Assembly (NCBI RefSeq): GCF_002775205.1
Contig: NC_036445.1
Location: 1,260,802 to 1,324,801, forward strand
From: Xiphophorus maculatus
Lineage: Eukaryota > Chordata > Actinopteri > Cyprinodontiformes > Poeciliidae
Reading direction: 5' to 3'
Length of the DNA: 64,000 nt
Positions 1 through 12,235 of this stretch are shown here, piece after piece (the stretch's first letter is position 1; every line of letters begins with the position of its first letter). The notes beneath the pieces were generated by a model. It made no database searches, was not told where the DNA came from, and saw only the letters and a program-made list of their open reading frames with translations. The position numbers and the translations under genes were made by a program.

Positions 1-1227
1 GTTCAGAGATGTTAATGTTCGTTTATTTCCTATACAGAACTCTACCAGTAGATGGTATATAAAATAATAGAACAGAACAGATATGGATCTTTATACTAAA
101 TAAATATTCTCAAATTAAAGACTGTATTTTTCCAACTGTGCTGAGTGTGAGTTTATGCTACAGTGAGAAATTTAAGTCATTGCAGGCTATTTTAAGCATA
201 TTTAGCAGGGATCTCATTGTGCCACTATAATAGCCTCATCTCTTGTACAAAACTGTTAGATATATAGATTTCTTTTCTGTGCTTTTATAGTTGACTCTTT
301 CCTGACTTTTTGTGCTACACATCATTCCAAATGGTAAAGACTTACTTCCTTGTTACTGTGTTAATGCTTTAATTTTATAGAGGCACTAGTGCACATTCAC
401 CTGATATAGGTCCATCCTTCTCTTAATATATTTAGTCAATCAAACTTGATTCTTTCTTTCCCTCTCTCTTTCTTTATTATGAGCAAGGACTGCCACCTAC
501 TGGTAAAAATCCTTTTTTTTTAAAGCTAGGATTTTCTTTTGTGATATTTGTAAATGCTTATTTGCTGAAATGCTACATACTAATGTTACACACAAAAATA
601 CAACATTACAAGCAAAATTATCAGTTAGTTTGGAGCGAGTTGAAATATCCAAATATCTTCAGTATTTGTAGCCATTGTCACTTTATTTAATGTAAAACTC
701 AAACAGCTCTAAACCTTTATTCTGCTCTGCATGCCAAACAAAAACACCCAAACTCGCAAGTTTTTGCTTCATTTAAAACATGCTTTATGGGTCATTTCTG
801 ATTTACATTTGTTCATATGTTGATACTAAATGTAATCTTTAAAGTAGTGTAATATGGGCATCATAAATAACTAAAGTGACAACTTCTCCAGATTAATGGA
901 CAGTTTTATTTGTACTTTCAGATCAATCTCTAAAGCTCTATGTTATTAATTAATTACTCTCTATTGTATTAATATAAATGAATCACCAAAGTCAAACTAA
1001 ATGTTAGCTGTTAAAATAACCGTAATCTTTTTTGTGGCGTTCTCAATAATTTACATTTTAAATGTTCTCATTAATCTAAAATGTCCCTATGATTGTATAA
1101 TAAATATATTTTCTACAAAATCTACTTTTAAATTCTCTTTACAAACAGGTAATTCACAGGTATGACAAAGGTAAAAAGCTAGTCTAAATTGTTATGTGGA
1201 TCTAGAATCTCCAATTAAAGGTTTTCT
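1..1227. other. 3' flank of the Rap1GAP-like gene, no coding sequence seen
   Basis: This AT-rich stretch lies downstream of the minus-strand stop codon at 1228-1230 and probably holds that gene's 3' UTR. Candidate minus-strand polyadenylation signals (TTTATT on the plus strand) occur at 905-910 and 682-687, but I cannot choose between them. I see no coding exon or recognisable repeat. Confidence 0.4.
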
Positions 1228-4200
1228 TTATGTCTCCTCTTGAGGACTTGCTTGATCTTTGAGTTCAGCTGTTCCAGAGCTGTCACTGAAAAAAAGAAGC
1301 AGTTTCATGTTTTCATCTCAGGGCACAAAGTCAGAAAACCTCTCTGACTGTTTTGGCTTACTTCTCTGCATCTTTGTCCACCTGCAAAGGAAGAAAACGC
1401 TTCAATCTTTTTCTATTAAAAATTCTAATCATTCAGTCTAATTAAATGTTGTGTAATATTGTTACCTTTGGCTTTTGTGATGAATTTCCAGTGTTCTTCC
1501 TGGGAACACCCAGAGTCTCAAATGAATGGCTTCGCACTCTGATGGCTCGCTAATGAAACAATGATTTTGGAGAAGAAAATGATCAAATATTTACAGGTAG
1601 TTCAGGGCTTTCGAGATGAGGTTTGGGTAAATGAATAGTTGCAGTTAATATTTTAACTGCAGAACATAACTCACTTAGTATAAAAACAGATTAAGTTCCC
1701 CCATGGGGCGAAAACCAAAGTGGACTTTTACCTTCTTAAACATATTTGATATTTTATGAACCTTTAAACTGTTGTCACATTCGTCTGTGTCAGCTGTTAT
1801 TAAAAAAACGATGATTGTATACATGTGAAATGGAAGTAGGAGGTAGTGCATCCTAATCCTCCTGTGCAGAAGCATTTTAAGTGAGATTTACTGCTGTGGT
1901 GAACATGGAAGTATGAGATTGAACCTTTTACCTCCAAAAAATCTTTTTCCTCCAGACCCCTTCGAAATAAGCTCTGGACCTTCAGATTAATCCAAAAATA
2001 ACCTCCTATTTTACACAAAATGTTTCCTGAAAAGTTTTTGTTATTTTGGCTACAGTAATAGTTTGTTCACAAATTATTTTTTTTCTTGCCTGCAGAAAGT
2101 GTCTCAGAAATGTTTTTTATTAAGCAATATGAAAATCAATAAAATAGCATTAAATCAGTATACTGCTTTTGCTTTTTACTGACATTTACTTCATAAGTTT
2201 GAAAGCTACTCTCACTGGAAATGTTTTGCATGTCTGGCCCGTAGTATGTTTCACACGGGATAATCACACATGGTGCCTCCAGCCTCCATTTCCTATTTGA
2301 ATATTCAGTGACTTTTGTATTATATTCTGCTCAATGCAAAATAATCTGCCATGGAGTTACTTAGGATTATGGAAGTCTTGGTTTCTGTCAGACAAGCAGT
2401 TTTTTATTTATAATAAACCCCAAAGTGTCAACTTCTGATAGGATATTGTTAATAACCTTTGAACAGAACCTCGCTTTAAAAATCCAGAACTGTTCTTCTT
2501 AGTAAATTATGTGATTAGTTTCTTTGCAGTGCCAGTATTCACCTTAAAATTTTCAATAAAACCTCCACTTCCTTCAGGTGGGCCTCTTGTGCTCTCAGAA
2601 GGTGGGGCGGCAGCGACTGATGGATCTCCCATCATGCATCGGGAACGGCTGAAGAGTTCATTATGCAAGCTCTCCAGGAGTGACGAGCGAGTACGCAGCT
2701 TAACATGAGAGGAGCAGGCGCCAGAAAATACTTTTATAAGAGGAAAACAAATTACAGAACAGGTCTGGGTGTCATTAAAGAGTACTAATGAAAACACTTT
2801 TTTTCTCATGCTACCTCCAGTCTGCTGAACTGTTCCGCCTTATAGCAGGCGATCTCTGCATTGATGAGCTTGGTGAGAAGAAATTCCCTCAGCTGTGAAT
2901 GCTTAAACACAAGAAAGGGAGAACAATTTATCATTGTGACACAGTTGCATAAATCATATGCAGAAAAGATCCAATAAAGTTAAGACTGACAGTGAAATTG
3001 AGACCATAAAAAAAACTTTAAACCACCTCTTATGTCTTTATTTTCTTTTCTAACTTACTTCTAATCATGTACTGTGGTTTTGATAAACATATTTCTTTGA
3101 TATTTGGCTGATTTCTCTTTTCTTTTGTCCAGTACCTGTAGCAGTCCATTAGAGCTTGTAGTGCAGTACTTATAAAATGAGAAAAGTGAACAAGAGGAAG
3201 GAAAATTAATAGGTGTCAGGCCTAAAACAGTCATCGACAGTGTCTGAATGTAATAACTTTAAGATAAAGAAAGATCTTTAGGAAAAACTTAACACAGAAC
3301 TTAGAAATCAACTGAGAAATGGCAATAAATCTGATCCTTGTGACAAACTGTCAGTACAGTAACGCTTAAATATTCAATTCACAAATGTTTCTCTGCTAAA
3401 TTATAATATATGTGTTGATGTTATGGGCTTAAGGACATTTTAATACCTGAATGAGTAGAGGTAGTTGATTCAAATATTGATTCAACATTTTTACGATATA
3501 AGTAATCTGTTTTTTTACTGAATCCTGAAACTACTTCAATCTAATCCAAAGTGTGCAAAGATTTTATAATGTCTCTACTTACTTAAAAAAAGATTATGAC
3601 AAAATAGAAAAGTTTTAGAACAAAAGGTTTGCCTTTATACAAACTTTTCTTTTGTTCAAAGAAAAGTTTGAACAAAACAAAACTTTTTGTTTCTTTTTCC
3701 ATCCCACGTTGGACGGCTGAACTCCAAATGAGGTGAAAAGCAGCCAATACCCAAAGAAAAACGTTAAACTGTTGAGAACTATTGACCAAGACCACTTCAA
3801 AAATAAGAGGACAGTCTAATCCAGCAGATGATTAGCCAGCCCGTATGCACATCTGTGCCTGAAACGCCGAACTTCAAGAAACAAAACCCCTAAATAATAA
3901 AATAAAACAGTGAAAATGAAGTGTCTTACATCTGTGAAAAGTGGAGGATCTGGGATGACGGGACCAAAAGGAGGAACGTCTTCTCTGGCTGTAACAGACA
4001 CCTGGGAAATACACCACAGGACATCATTTAAATCTTCAAGATCCTTCATTTAAATCATCATTAGATTCAATGATGATCTAATCATTGAATCTAATGATTA
4101 GATCATTAGATTTTTCTGCTGTTTCTCTAAACAGCAGAAAAATATTCATTTTCATCTACAGTAACTAGAAAAAATATCACTTTCTCTAATGATACCATCA

Positions 4201-7200
4201 ACCAAGGTTAAACTTCCCTTCTGTCTTCAAACATTGTTTACCTCCCCTTTTCATTGGATACAGACATTGAACGCTATGCATTATTGGGAAGAAGAAACAT
4301 GAAAAAAAAATACCAAAGAAAATGGAGAAGCTGTGGAAAGTTAAGGCCACAATTCTCCCACAAGTCATTGGTGAACTCTGAAACCTCTTCTGGGAACCCC
4401 TTCGAAAGAATTAATGTTCACCTCTTAAAAATGTTTCCACATTTTGTTACATTAAAACCACAAAATTTAATGTACTTTACAGGGATTGTATTTGATATTC
4501 CACAGTTTTTCTTACTTTAACTCCAAATACTCCAATCCCCTAATGATGTTACCATTAGCATGTTTAATGTTTTGTTCAGACTGTGTTGGATTCCCTCTGT
4601 GTTTGGTGTTTGGCATGTGGTAAAATTACACAGATAAACTCCGTTTACTGATTAGGACCAATTTTTTTGCACTGTATTTTATTTACGGCTGTCAGAGTAA
4701 CAACATGTTCACGTGTTCCAGGCATATGCTTCGTTTTCCATTCACTTCACAATTGCGCACTACTTTGTGTTGATCCATCAAGTTAAATCTCAATAAAAGC
4801 TCTGAAGTTGGTGTAAAGTGCCAAAATGTGCCAAACTTAATAGCATTTTTTTAACTATAGACAAAACTGTAGGAAACAAGGATAAAAAGGACCATATTAG
4901 ACCTCACTGTCCAAAATGTTGATCACCTTATGTGGATAAATAATTAAGCTGAAACTGGTTCACACTCACCTGGTAGGCAGCTCCGCCCTCCTTCTCCTCC
5001 TTCTGAACCCTCCGCACCACCACGAAGCAGTGCAGGAAGTGAGACTTGATGACATCACACAAAAAGGGGGTCTGTCCCTCCTGGTACACCAACGCTACAA
5101 TGTCATTACCAATGTGTCTTTTTCTCTGTAACTAAGAAAGAGAGAAAAGAGGAAATATCTTCAGTCTCGGCTCTGGAAACTTTTCGTCTTCCAGTTAAAT
5201 TGTCTGGAGATAATTTGGACCAAAAAGACGTGAGGTAAGACCTGCTGAGGGTCAGCCTCTGTGTAAGGCAGCTTGGTTGCAACATGAAACATGATTTCTC
5301 TGCCATTAAAGGAAGTGAAGACTGCTTCATTTCCTGTCTGGCCGTGACACACATCCAGTCCTCCTCTGAAGCTAAAAAAGACAAATAAATCACACTGTAA
5401 GACCAAAATTATGTTTTCAAAACTACAGTTTTGTGACTAATTATTTTTGTGATTTAGTCGTAATTAATAACAAAATCTAAGTGCTAAAGGCCGGGTGCAG
5501 ACTCCAACTACTGTGTAGTTGCATCCAAAGAATTAAAACAAGTTCATCCATTTCAATGGTTCAATTTAAAAAGGGAAACTCATATCAATTCAAGGTGGTA
5601 TGTTTAAAAATAAGTGGTTGTGCCAAATTATAATCTTAAGTTCAGCTTCTTAGAAAATAGGAAAATTGATTTTAAGACAAAAATGTTTTTTATGATCTGT
5701 AAAATCATCTGGAGGACATGCAGCCTTGAAAGATGGCAAAAGCTAAAAGCATTCCTAAGGAAGATTGTTGTTCAGAGAGTGATGTATCCAAGTGAACAAT
5801 TATAAGTTGAGTGGAAGCGAAAACTATGGTAAGAGAAGACACACAAGTGAAATAGACATCCACAAGCTTGAGATGATTGTGAAGGCACATCCATGCTGCA
5901 GACTCCACAGCATGGAAAACATAAGACATTCAATAATGTATGATTTTTACTGTTGAAATTGAATTATTCCCTAAATTATTTTGTTTTGCCGCCAATCACA
6001 ATTCAAAGATGTTTCTAACTTAACCTGAAAACACAGATCTAGATGACTTTGCTCTTCATGGCTAAGGTTTAGACACCCATATTCTTTTTGGTGATGAATT
6101 TAGTGAATCAGACCTTAATAATAAGACTAACATTTAAACATTTCCTCTGTTTAGCAAGAAATGCAGCATTGACTCACACCTCATAGGAATCTGATAGAAA
6201 ACTTGATTGTGCAATGTGTGTACACATTACAAATCTACAGTCTCAGGAGAGACTTTTTAGTTTCTCAGACTAAAAAGAGTGTGGACGGCATTTCTTCTAC
6301 AGTTTTACTGATGGACTACATACAATGCTTACCTAGTGGAAATGCATAAAATCATGTTTTAAATTGTTTTCAAATGAACTTTACCCTGTGAATCCCTGCA
6401 GCTGAATTGTGCCTCCCAGGACTGACAGGAACTCCCTGAACTTCTCACTCTCCTTGTTGTTACTCAGTATGTCCTCTTCTGTGAACTACAGAGACACAAA
6501 GCAGGTATGTGAGAGGAAGATGTGATATTGTGTCATATTTTAGCTGTTTCTGCTTTCTCTTGTTTGTTTGGGTTTTTTTTTAAGGTAACATTACCTGCCC
6601 TTCCTTTTGATACAAAACACCAAACTTGAAATTAGAAGACACTCTGTGCTCATCAAATGCTGCTATTAGGTCTGGAGCCTGAAGGATGAAGGAGGTCAAA
6701 GTCAAGCTGCCTATCTCTTTAGACAGAAACGATTTCTAAGTTTCACTTGGAAAAGTACATTTATAAAATGAGGTATCTCTGAAGTCGGCCTTTGTTATTA
6801 TTACCAACAGGTCATATTACTATCATCTGTCATATTACTACGTGTGATCAAACCGGAGGATTACCTTGAGGTAGCTGACCACGTCAAACTTGGAAACCGT
6901 CACTTTATCAGACAGCCTCTGTAAAGAATATAAATGTAAATGATCTAGAAATTTACCGTTTCTGCTATTCTAAGCCTCATTTGACTTCTTTTGGGAGTTA
7001 TTATTTGGCATATTGATATTCAACCTTCAGTTTGAAGGATGAATATCAATCTTCACACTGAAGGGTGATATTCAGTGTGAATATTGACACACTGAATATC
7101 ACCCATGTAACTGTTATGCATCTGTTACATAACAGAAAAAATAACCTTTATAAATGAACCTTGACACAGAGCTTGATTAATTTCTATGAATAAGGAAAGC

Positions 7201-9080
7201 TAATGGTACAAATATAATGCCTAAGATAAGATGAGAACTTTTATTTGTAATGCATGCTACTACTTTAATAAACGTTTAGTACTGTAAATAATAAAACTAT
7301 TTTATTCTTAATTGCTTATTTTTAATTCACTGTACCTTTGCTAACTCTACAGCAGACGGCATGTTGGTAAAAAGGGACAAAGAGAAAGTGCCATGCAGGG
7401 AGCACTCTTTCATCCTGGGTAAGAGAAAAAAACATTAGTTTTTATACAGTAAATGTTTTTGTGTAGAGTTGCTCATATTTAACACCACAAATAGACATTT
7501 TTAAAAATAACTTAACATCTTCACACTAAACAAGATCAGAGTAAATCATATATTACCAAAAGTACTGGGTCAGGCTTTCAAATTATTGAAAATGTACAAC
7601 ATTTAAATTTTGTTGTAGATGCCACAATGACAACAAAGAAACCTCAAATGTGAAACCCCCTGTCAGAAAGCTAACACCCAAAATGTGTCATCAACAAGAC
7701 AATAATGCACAACGCAATACATGCATAACAGATAAAATAACCTTTATAAACACATCAAACTTTTCAATAGACTAAAATTGACCTTAGAATCACACGTAGT
7801 TTGTTCTCTTCCTCCTCCAAACATACAGAGAGAACCAGAGGCCCCAGTGATGGATCCATGGCGATGAATGAATGGTGATACTGTTGGGAGGGGAAAAGGT
7901 CGTTAAACATGAAAATCATTCTTCCAACTGTACCGTATTAAAGTTTGGCCTTAAGGCGAGGCCTTACTCACTCGAGAGCGGAAAAACTCATGGTAGATTT
8001 TGGCCTCTCCATCCCTCTCCATGATGTCGTAGCTCTCCGGATCAAAGCCATGGTGGGAAGAGGTGGGACTCACATCTCTGAGCTTTTCCAGCGGTGGGTC
8101 GATCCAGTAGCCTCCCAGTTTGGAGGGAAGAATAAGAGGCAGATCTTCACCTATGTTCAAAAGCTGAGACTAAAACGCACACAAAAGAAGCTCTGGATAA
8201 GGTGGAAAATTAGTGTTATGGGATAAACATATTATAGTGATTATGAAACACTAGTATCAACACACGCGTACCGCCATGCAGAGGGAGTCAGCTGAGTTAT
8301 TCTCACTGTCATGACGACTTACCTTCAGAGGAAGTGGGAATTCACATCGCTGCTCATCGATCCTGCTGCCCTGATGGACAAGAGCACCGATGATAACAAA
8401 GCTCCTCTGTTCAGACATCAGCCGATACACACTCACTGTATAAGATCAATCACACTGAAACTCACCTGCAGCTTTGCAATGATTTCAAACAGTTCTGCGT
8501 CCTGTACACACATGCATTCAAAGAGAAAGGGAAGGAGGAACATGGAGGGGGAACAGGAACATGATTAATGCGTTAAAACACATAACTATGACTTCTCCTG
8601 CATGCACAAATGAAATTCTTACACATGTTTTACCAGAAGTAAAGGGAGAACATTATAGGGAAATCACCCTTTGGTTGTTGCTGGTAGAAAGAATAGGCTT
8701 GTTGCCAGCAGTGGTTGGAGAGTCCAGAGCCTCCAGAATGTTGTCCTCCACAGACTCAGGTCTGCAGCAACAGGTTGATTTACTCAACAAGTGTGCACAA
8801 TTTGTCAACCTCTACTCCAGCTCATCCAGGACACAATGAAGTTAAAATGCTGCTGGTAAAGGGAAAAAAAAGCCTCACCTTGTCTCATCCCCACAGGTGA
8901 ATCTGTCCACACTTTAACAAGAAACTTAATTGGTTAATTTACTTTTTCAAAAAAAAAAAGAAAAATCATTTTAAATTAAAAGCAATTTGACTGACTTTTT
9001 GAGAACAAAGTCCAAACATGAGCCTATACTCACCCGCCATATGCCCCAAAAGTGAAACTTCTCTTTCTAGAGAAGGACAT
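1228..9080 (-). CDS. Rap1GAP-family GTPase-activating protein (Rap1GAP-like), complete, 19 coding exons
   Basis: Accelerates GTP hydrolysis by Rap small GTPases in the cytosol and at membranes. Exons in transcript order: 9034-9080, 8879-8911, 8668-8761, 8466-8501, 8323-8370, 7972-8163, 7783-7880, 7336-7414, 6865-6918, 6595-6678, 6385-6485, 5242-5371, 4970-5131, 3930-4001, 2815-2901, 2543-2698, 1466-1549, 1362-1381, 1228-1285. Phases agree at every junction and give about 544 aa. The start [16 protein letters not shown] matches the Rap1GAP N-terminus. A GoLoco motif spans about 59-86, and the RapGAP core about 90-440, with FRGGLDV, HGQTG and [10 protein letters not shown]. The tail after RAIRVRSHS is only about 45 residues, much shorter than in mammalian Rap1GAP or Rap1GAP2, and ends QASPQEET. 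A segment corresponding to the mammalian DYIPYPS region was not found between exons 5 and 6. The 2815-2901 exon has a second possible acceptor 9 nt further in. Which teleost paralogue this is remains open; family assignment is firm. Confidence 0.9.
4060..4143. repeat. Cluster of perfect inverted repeats (hairpins) in a Rap1GAP-like intron
   Basis: Two adjacent perfect hairpins can be read. Arms 4073-4086 and 4093-4106 (14 bp) enclose a 6-nt loop. Arms 4110-4124 and 4129-4143 (15 bp) enclose a 4-nt loop. A third copy of the first sequence, at 4060-4074, is the reverse complement of 4081-4095, so alternative pairings exist. It lies just 5' of exon 3930-4001 in transcript direction. Confidence 0.75.
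4970..5371 (-). CDS. RapGAP catalytic core exons (asparagine thumb)
   Basis: Exon 5242-5371 carries [13 protein letters not shown] and [12 protein letters not shown]. Exon 4970-5131 begins [12 protein letters not shown]. The Asn of HIGND (about residue 341) corresponds to the catalytic asparagine thumb that replaces an arginine finger in Rap GAPs, and the neighbouring His is also kept. The protein is thus predicted to be catalytically competent. In both exons the correct acceptor is an upstream TAG (CTTTTTAG and CTCTTAG); a nearer CAG would drop the first residues or break the phase. Confidence 0.88.
7012..7104. repeat. Two adjacent inverted repeats in a Rap1GAP-like intron
   Basis: Arms 7012-7022 and 7040-7050 (11 bp) are followed directly by arms 7063-7078 and 7089-7104 (16 bp, perfect) with a 10-nt loop. 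The GATATTCA core is shared by both hairpins, so one may have arisen from the other. No link with the 4060-4143 cluster by sequence. Confidence 0.75.
8323..8501 (-). CDS. GoLoco motif exons of the Rap1GAP-like gene
   Basis: Two short exons (8466-8501 and 8323-8370) encode [10 protein letters not shown] and then GSRIDEQRC. This is the GoLoco (GPR) motif that binds GDP-loaded G-alpha-i subunits. The Asp-Glu-Gln-Arg triad at about residues 75-78 is present, including the arginine that in known GoLoco structures reaches into the nucleotide pocket. The protein should therefore couple Gi signalling to Rap inactivation, as described for Rap1GAP isoforms; that coupling is inference from family knowledge. 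The acceptor chosen for 8323-8370 (after CCATCAG) is the only one that keeps the frame and restores the GSR residues. Confidence 0.85.
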
Positions 9081-10569
9081 GTCATTCCTCTTTTCTCTCT
9101 CCATGGCTTTGGTGTCACCATGAATGTTTCTACATGCCAGCTTGGAACCGAGTCAATCAGGGCTGCCTAAGGTTGAATTAATTCACTCTATCATTCTGTC
9201 TCTCCTCCTCCTGTTTCTGCTCCCCCCTGCCACTCACTCATTTAAGCCTCCCTTTCCTCCCTCCGTCCTGTTGTCAGACAAACAGGCAGCGTTAACCCGC
9301 TCATGGTCACACGTGCAGCCTCGCTCAAGCTGCCTCAGGTCATGCAGCCTCTTTACGCCACCGATCCCACAGAAACTCAAATGTGGTGGTTTATCGCAGA
9401 CGGACTCTGCTTAAAGATAGAGCTGGAAATAAAGAAATGAGTGACACTTTTTTTTTTCTTTCCCTCCCGGATCCGTTACCCTTTGAGTCAGTGAGAGTCA
9501 TCAATTATTGACAGCGCACACAGCGAGGGTGAGGAGGTAGACAGCAGGGGAGGGAGAGGTGGAGACTGCAGGGGAACATCAGAAAGGAAAGGGAGGGAAA
9601 GAAACTGAAAGAAAGGAAGATGTAGATAAAGGAGGTGGGACTATTCTAATAGCCTTAAAGGAGGGACATGACTGTAAATTATTGTTTGTGCAAGTTAATA
9701 GTAAAACTTCAGCAGTAATAAAATGGATAAAATTTATGTTTGACAGATTTGGCTCCAATAATCTGATAATCAATCTCTTGTACATTATTCAAATTCCTTA
9801 AATCTTTTCACAATTTGTAATGTTGCCACCACAAACGTCATTGTGTTTAAGTAGGATTTTATGTGACAGATTAACACACATTAGTTGGGAGCCTAGTGGG
9901 AAAACAGGTTACAGATTTTGTTTTCTGACTTTGCCTTTTTTTGTCACACTTCATTTTCTTAATTTTATCTGGATTAATTTTGGCCCGTTCTTCATGTGCT
10001 TGTTTTAAACGATAAACGGCATAATGTCTAATGCTTACTGTTTAAGTCGAGTCTGTGGGCCGTTCCAAATCCTGTGGTTTGTTTTCTGTTGCGCAAGAAT
10101 CTTTCCTTGGTTATTTTGTGACCTCCTAGGTGACTCTGAGTAATTGGGAGAGCTCGCCACTGTTTTCCCATGTTCTCCATTTCTTTCTGTGGTTTGCTGG
10201 AGCCCTGACCTTTTCAAAACTGATATACAGTATGTCAGTGATTTTGTTTCTCAACTTTTCTTGAATCTCTTTAGGAATTAAATGTGCTACCTGTGTAGAT
10301 CTTTGAACCTACTTCATCTTGTGAGACAGATTCTACTTAAGCAATTTATTCTAAGGGTTGGTCTGACTCCCACTTTGGCAATTTTTCCCATGTGAAAGAA
10401 ATGATCTCAGCGGGGTTTTCTGTTCAATAAATGTACTAAATAAAATGACCCCTTCCCCCCCAAAAAAACTTCCGCTTCACCAAAAAAAAAGCGAAAGCAA
10501 CTTATGCAGAGTTTTTCACTCTTGTAAGTAATAATTTTTATATATTTCATTGTATCACGAAGTAGTCCC
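9081..10569. other. Divergent intergenic region between the Rap1GAP-like gene and casp2
   Basis: Contains the probable 5' UTR and promoter of the minus-strand gene (9081 to about 9500, with a GAGA-rich tract at 9540-9640 and a poly-T run near 9450) and then repeat-derived DNA. No coding exon was recognised. The short open frames here lack splice signals and family resemblance. Confidence 0.5.
9730..10440. mobile_element. Decayed DNA-transposon-derived repeat
   Basis: 9780-9900 resembles the CACAATTTGTAATGTTGCCACCACAAAC / GGATTTTATGTGACAGATTAACACA-type arm that recurs at 18,750, 21,130 and 37,440 in this window (described here only in outline). 10,060-10,440 resembles the non-coding part of a common teleost DNA transposon, with the phrase CTCCATTTCTTTCTGTGG. 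No intact terminal repeats or transposase frame remain, so limits are approximate. Confidence 0.5.
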
Positions 10570-10860
10570 TCTCAATTGGCTATTTGTTTACGATTCAAAT
10601 TCAAAGTTGCCCTCATTACTGTAGTTTTACAGCAGGGGGTTTGGGGGACGGATTATCATTGGTTACTGAAAACGTCACTCAGAATTTCTTGCTCTGTAAT
10701 TGGTCAGAATTGCTAAATATAAATATTCATCATTCTCTGTTTTTGCAGCCTGTCACCCCGCGGAAGTTAGTCGGTGGAGTGAGGAAGAAGATGTTAATGT
10801 GTGTGGTTAATTTGCATGAGGTGTGAAACGTCTCTGTTGTTTCTGCCGGACTGTTTGACA
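10570..10860 (+). promoter_or_regulatory. casp2: Candidate casp2 promoter with three CCAAT boxes
   Basis: Three ATTGG (inverted CCAAT) boxes occur at 10575-10579, 10658-10662 and 10699-10703, the typical arrangement of NF-Y-bound promoters. An AACGTCAC half-CRE sits at 10671-10678 and an AT-rich TATA-like stretch near 10714-10728. A probable non-coding first exon ends just downstream. Which nucleotide starts transcription cannot be seen. Confidence 0.45.
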
Positions 10861-10884
10861 TTTTGTTGCATAAACAAAGGAACG
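10742..10884 (+). other. casp2: Probable casp2 5' non-coding exon
   Basis: The sequence ends in a strong donor (AACG then GTAAGT at 10885). The next strong acceptor on this strand that leads into coding sequence is TTGCAG just before 12232, four bases upstream of the casp2 ATG. The exon's left limit is a guess. The intron 10,885-12,231 holds no recognised gene. Confidence 0.4.
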
Positions 10885-12235
10885 GTAAGTTCCTGGTTTC
10901 GATTGAAAGGTTTTAAAGAGAATTAAACGCAGCAAAAAGTCGGAAGTTAGCTAGTTAGCCAGCTAGCATCGGTAACAGCCTCTATCGCTCAGGTTAGCAG
11001 CAATGTCAACACTTGTTGAAATGTAATTTTTGATTACATGCGTTCTAGTTGTACCGTATTGTATCGGAAGCGTTAAAACAAACCAACCATTTATATGGTA
11101 TTAATTTTTACGAGATTGAAGTGCTTTTTTTTTTTTTTACATTACTAGTGTAATTTATGTGTCATTACATGAGAAAAAACTGGTTTCATACATATGGCAA
11201 CCTGCGTGATACAGTTAGAAAACTAGCACCACAAGAGGGAATGTATAGTTTATGTGCAAGTAGAAACAAGAAGCAGTTTGTCAGCGGAAGTGTGGATGGA
11301 TTCTCATGGATGTCCTGTTAGCTTAGTGCAAGGAGCTGCAAGCTGAGGCTTCCGAGCGCTTTGACCCTTCAATTGTGGCTCAAAGCCAAATAACATGGTT
11401 TTAATTGTAAAGGCAATAAGAAAACGTGGTTTTGGTGATCCTTCTGTGTATTGCCATGCAATATCTGCACAGAATAACACAACAAAAAGGTACGAAAGGC
11501 TTTTAAAAGTAAGGTTTTGTCTGTGCTTAATATATGTTAGTTGGGCATTACAAAATACAGTTTTTTCTCCTAGAGATGAATCAATAACAAAAAATAAAAT
11601 CAAAATAACTTCACTGTATATATGTGTAAAGAAGATCACCAACGAATTGTCTGACAAAATCATAAAGGAAAATAAACTATGATAATCAAACATTACCTTA
11701 TTTTTTCTGTTGTTTTAGATGTATATTTTAATGTAAATAGTAAAAAAAGTCACAGTTTTAACTCTTCACAACAACAGATGAATCCCTCTAAGTGAAGTAC
11801 AATTATTTTAAATTTTGTCCTTTTTTGGATTTTTAGATAAACTTTTCTAAATTCATACTCATTCTTTAATTTCAAGCGACGTCTCTCCAACCGAAGAGTT
11901 TATCATGAACTAGGTACAGTGTCAATGCAGTTCTGAGCTTTACTAAGTCATGAAATTTAAATTTTGTTGGTTGGACGGCAATAATCTGATGCATTTATAA
12001 CTTCCATAGCTTTTTTCTGAAGAAGGTTAATGGGCTTTTAGTTGGTTTTATATCAGTTTCCCCAGATCTTTACGTGGTAATTGATGTTTGGCAGTATCAA
12101 ACAAGATTCAAACATGCTAGAACATTTTTAAAATCTTTTTTGACAGTTGTATTTTGTGGCAGCAGTCGCAAAAGTGACTGTTTGAACTGGAAAAGTCAAA
12201 GGTTGCTCCCCCTTCGTGTGGTGTGTTGCAGGAAA

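Noticed and set aside
1228-1381. Alternative reading of the last Rap1GAP-like exons ending [20 protein letters not shown] (coiled-coil-like)
   Set aside because: It is open, but the preceding exon (RAIRVRSHS...) ends in phase 0, which forces the other frame ending QASPQEET.
4060-4143. MicroRNA precursor
   Set aside because: Stems of 14-15 bp are too short for a Drosha substrate.
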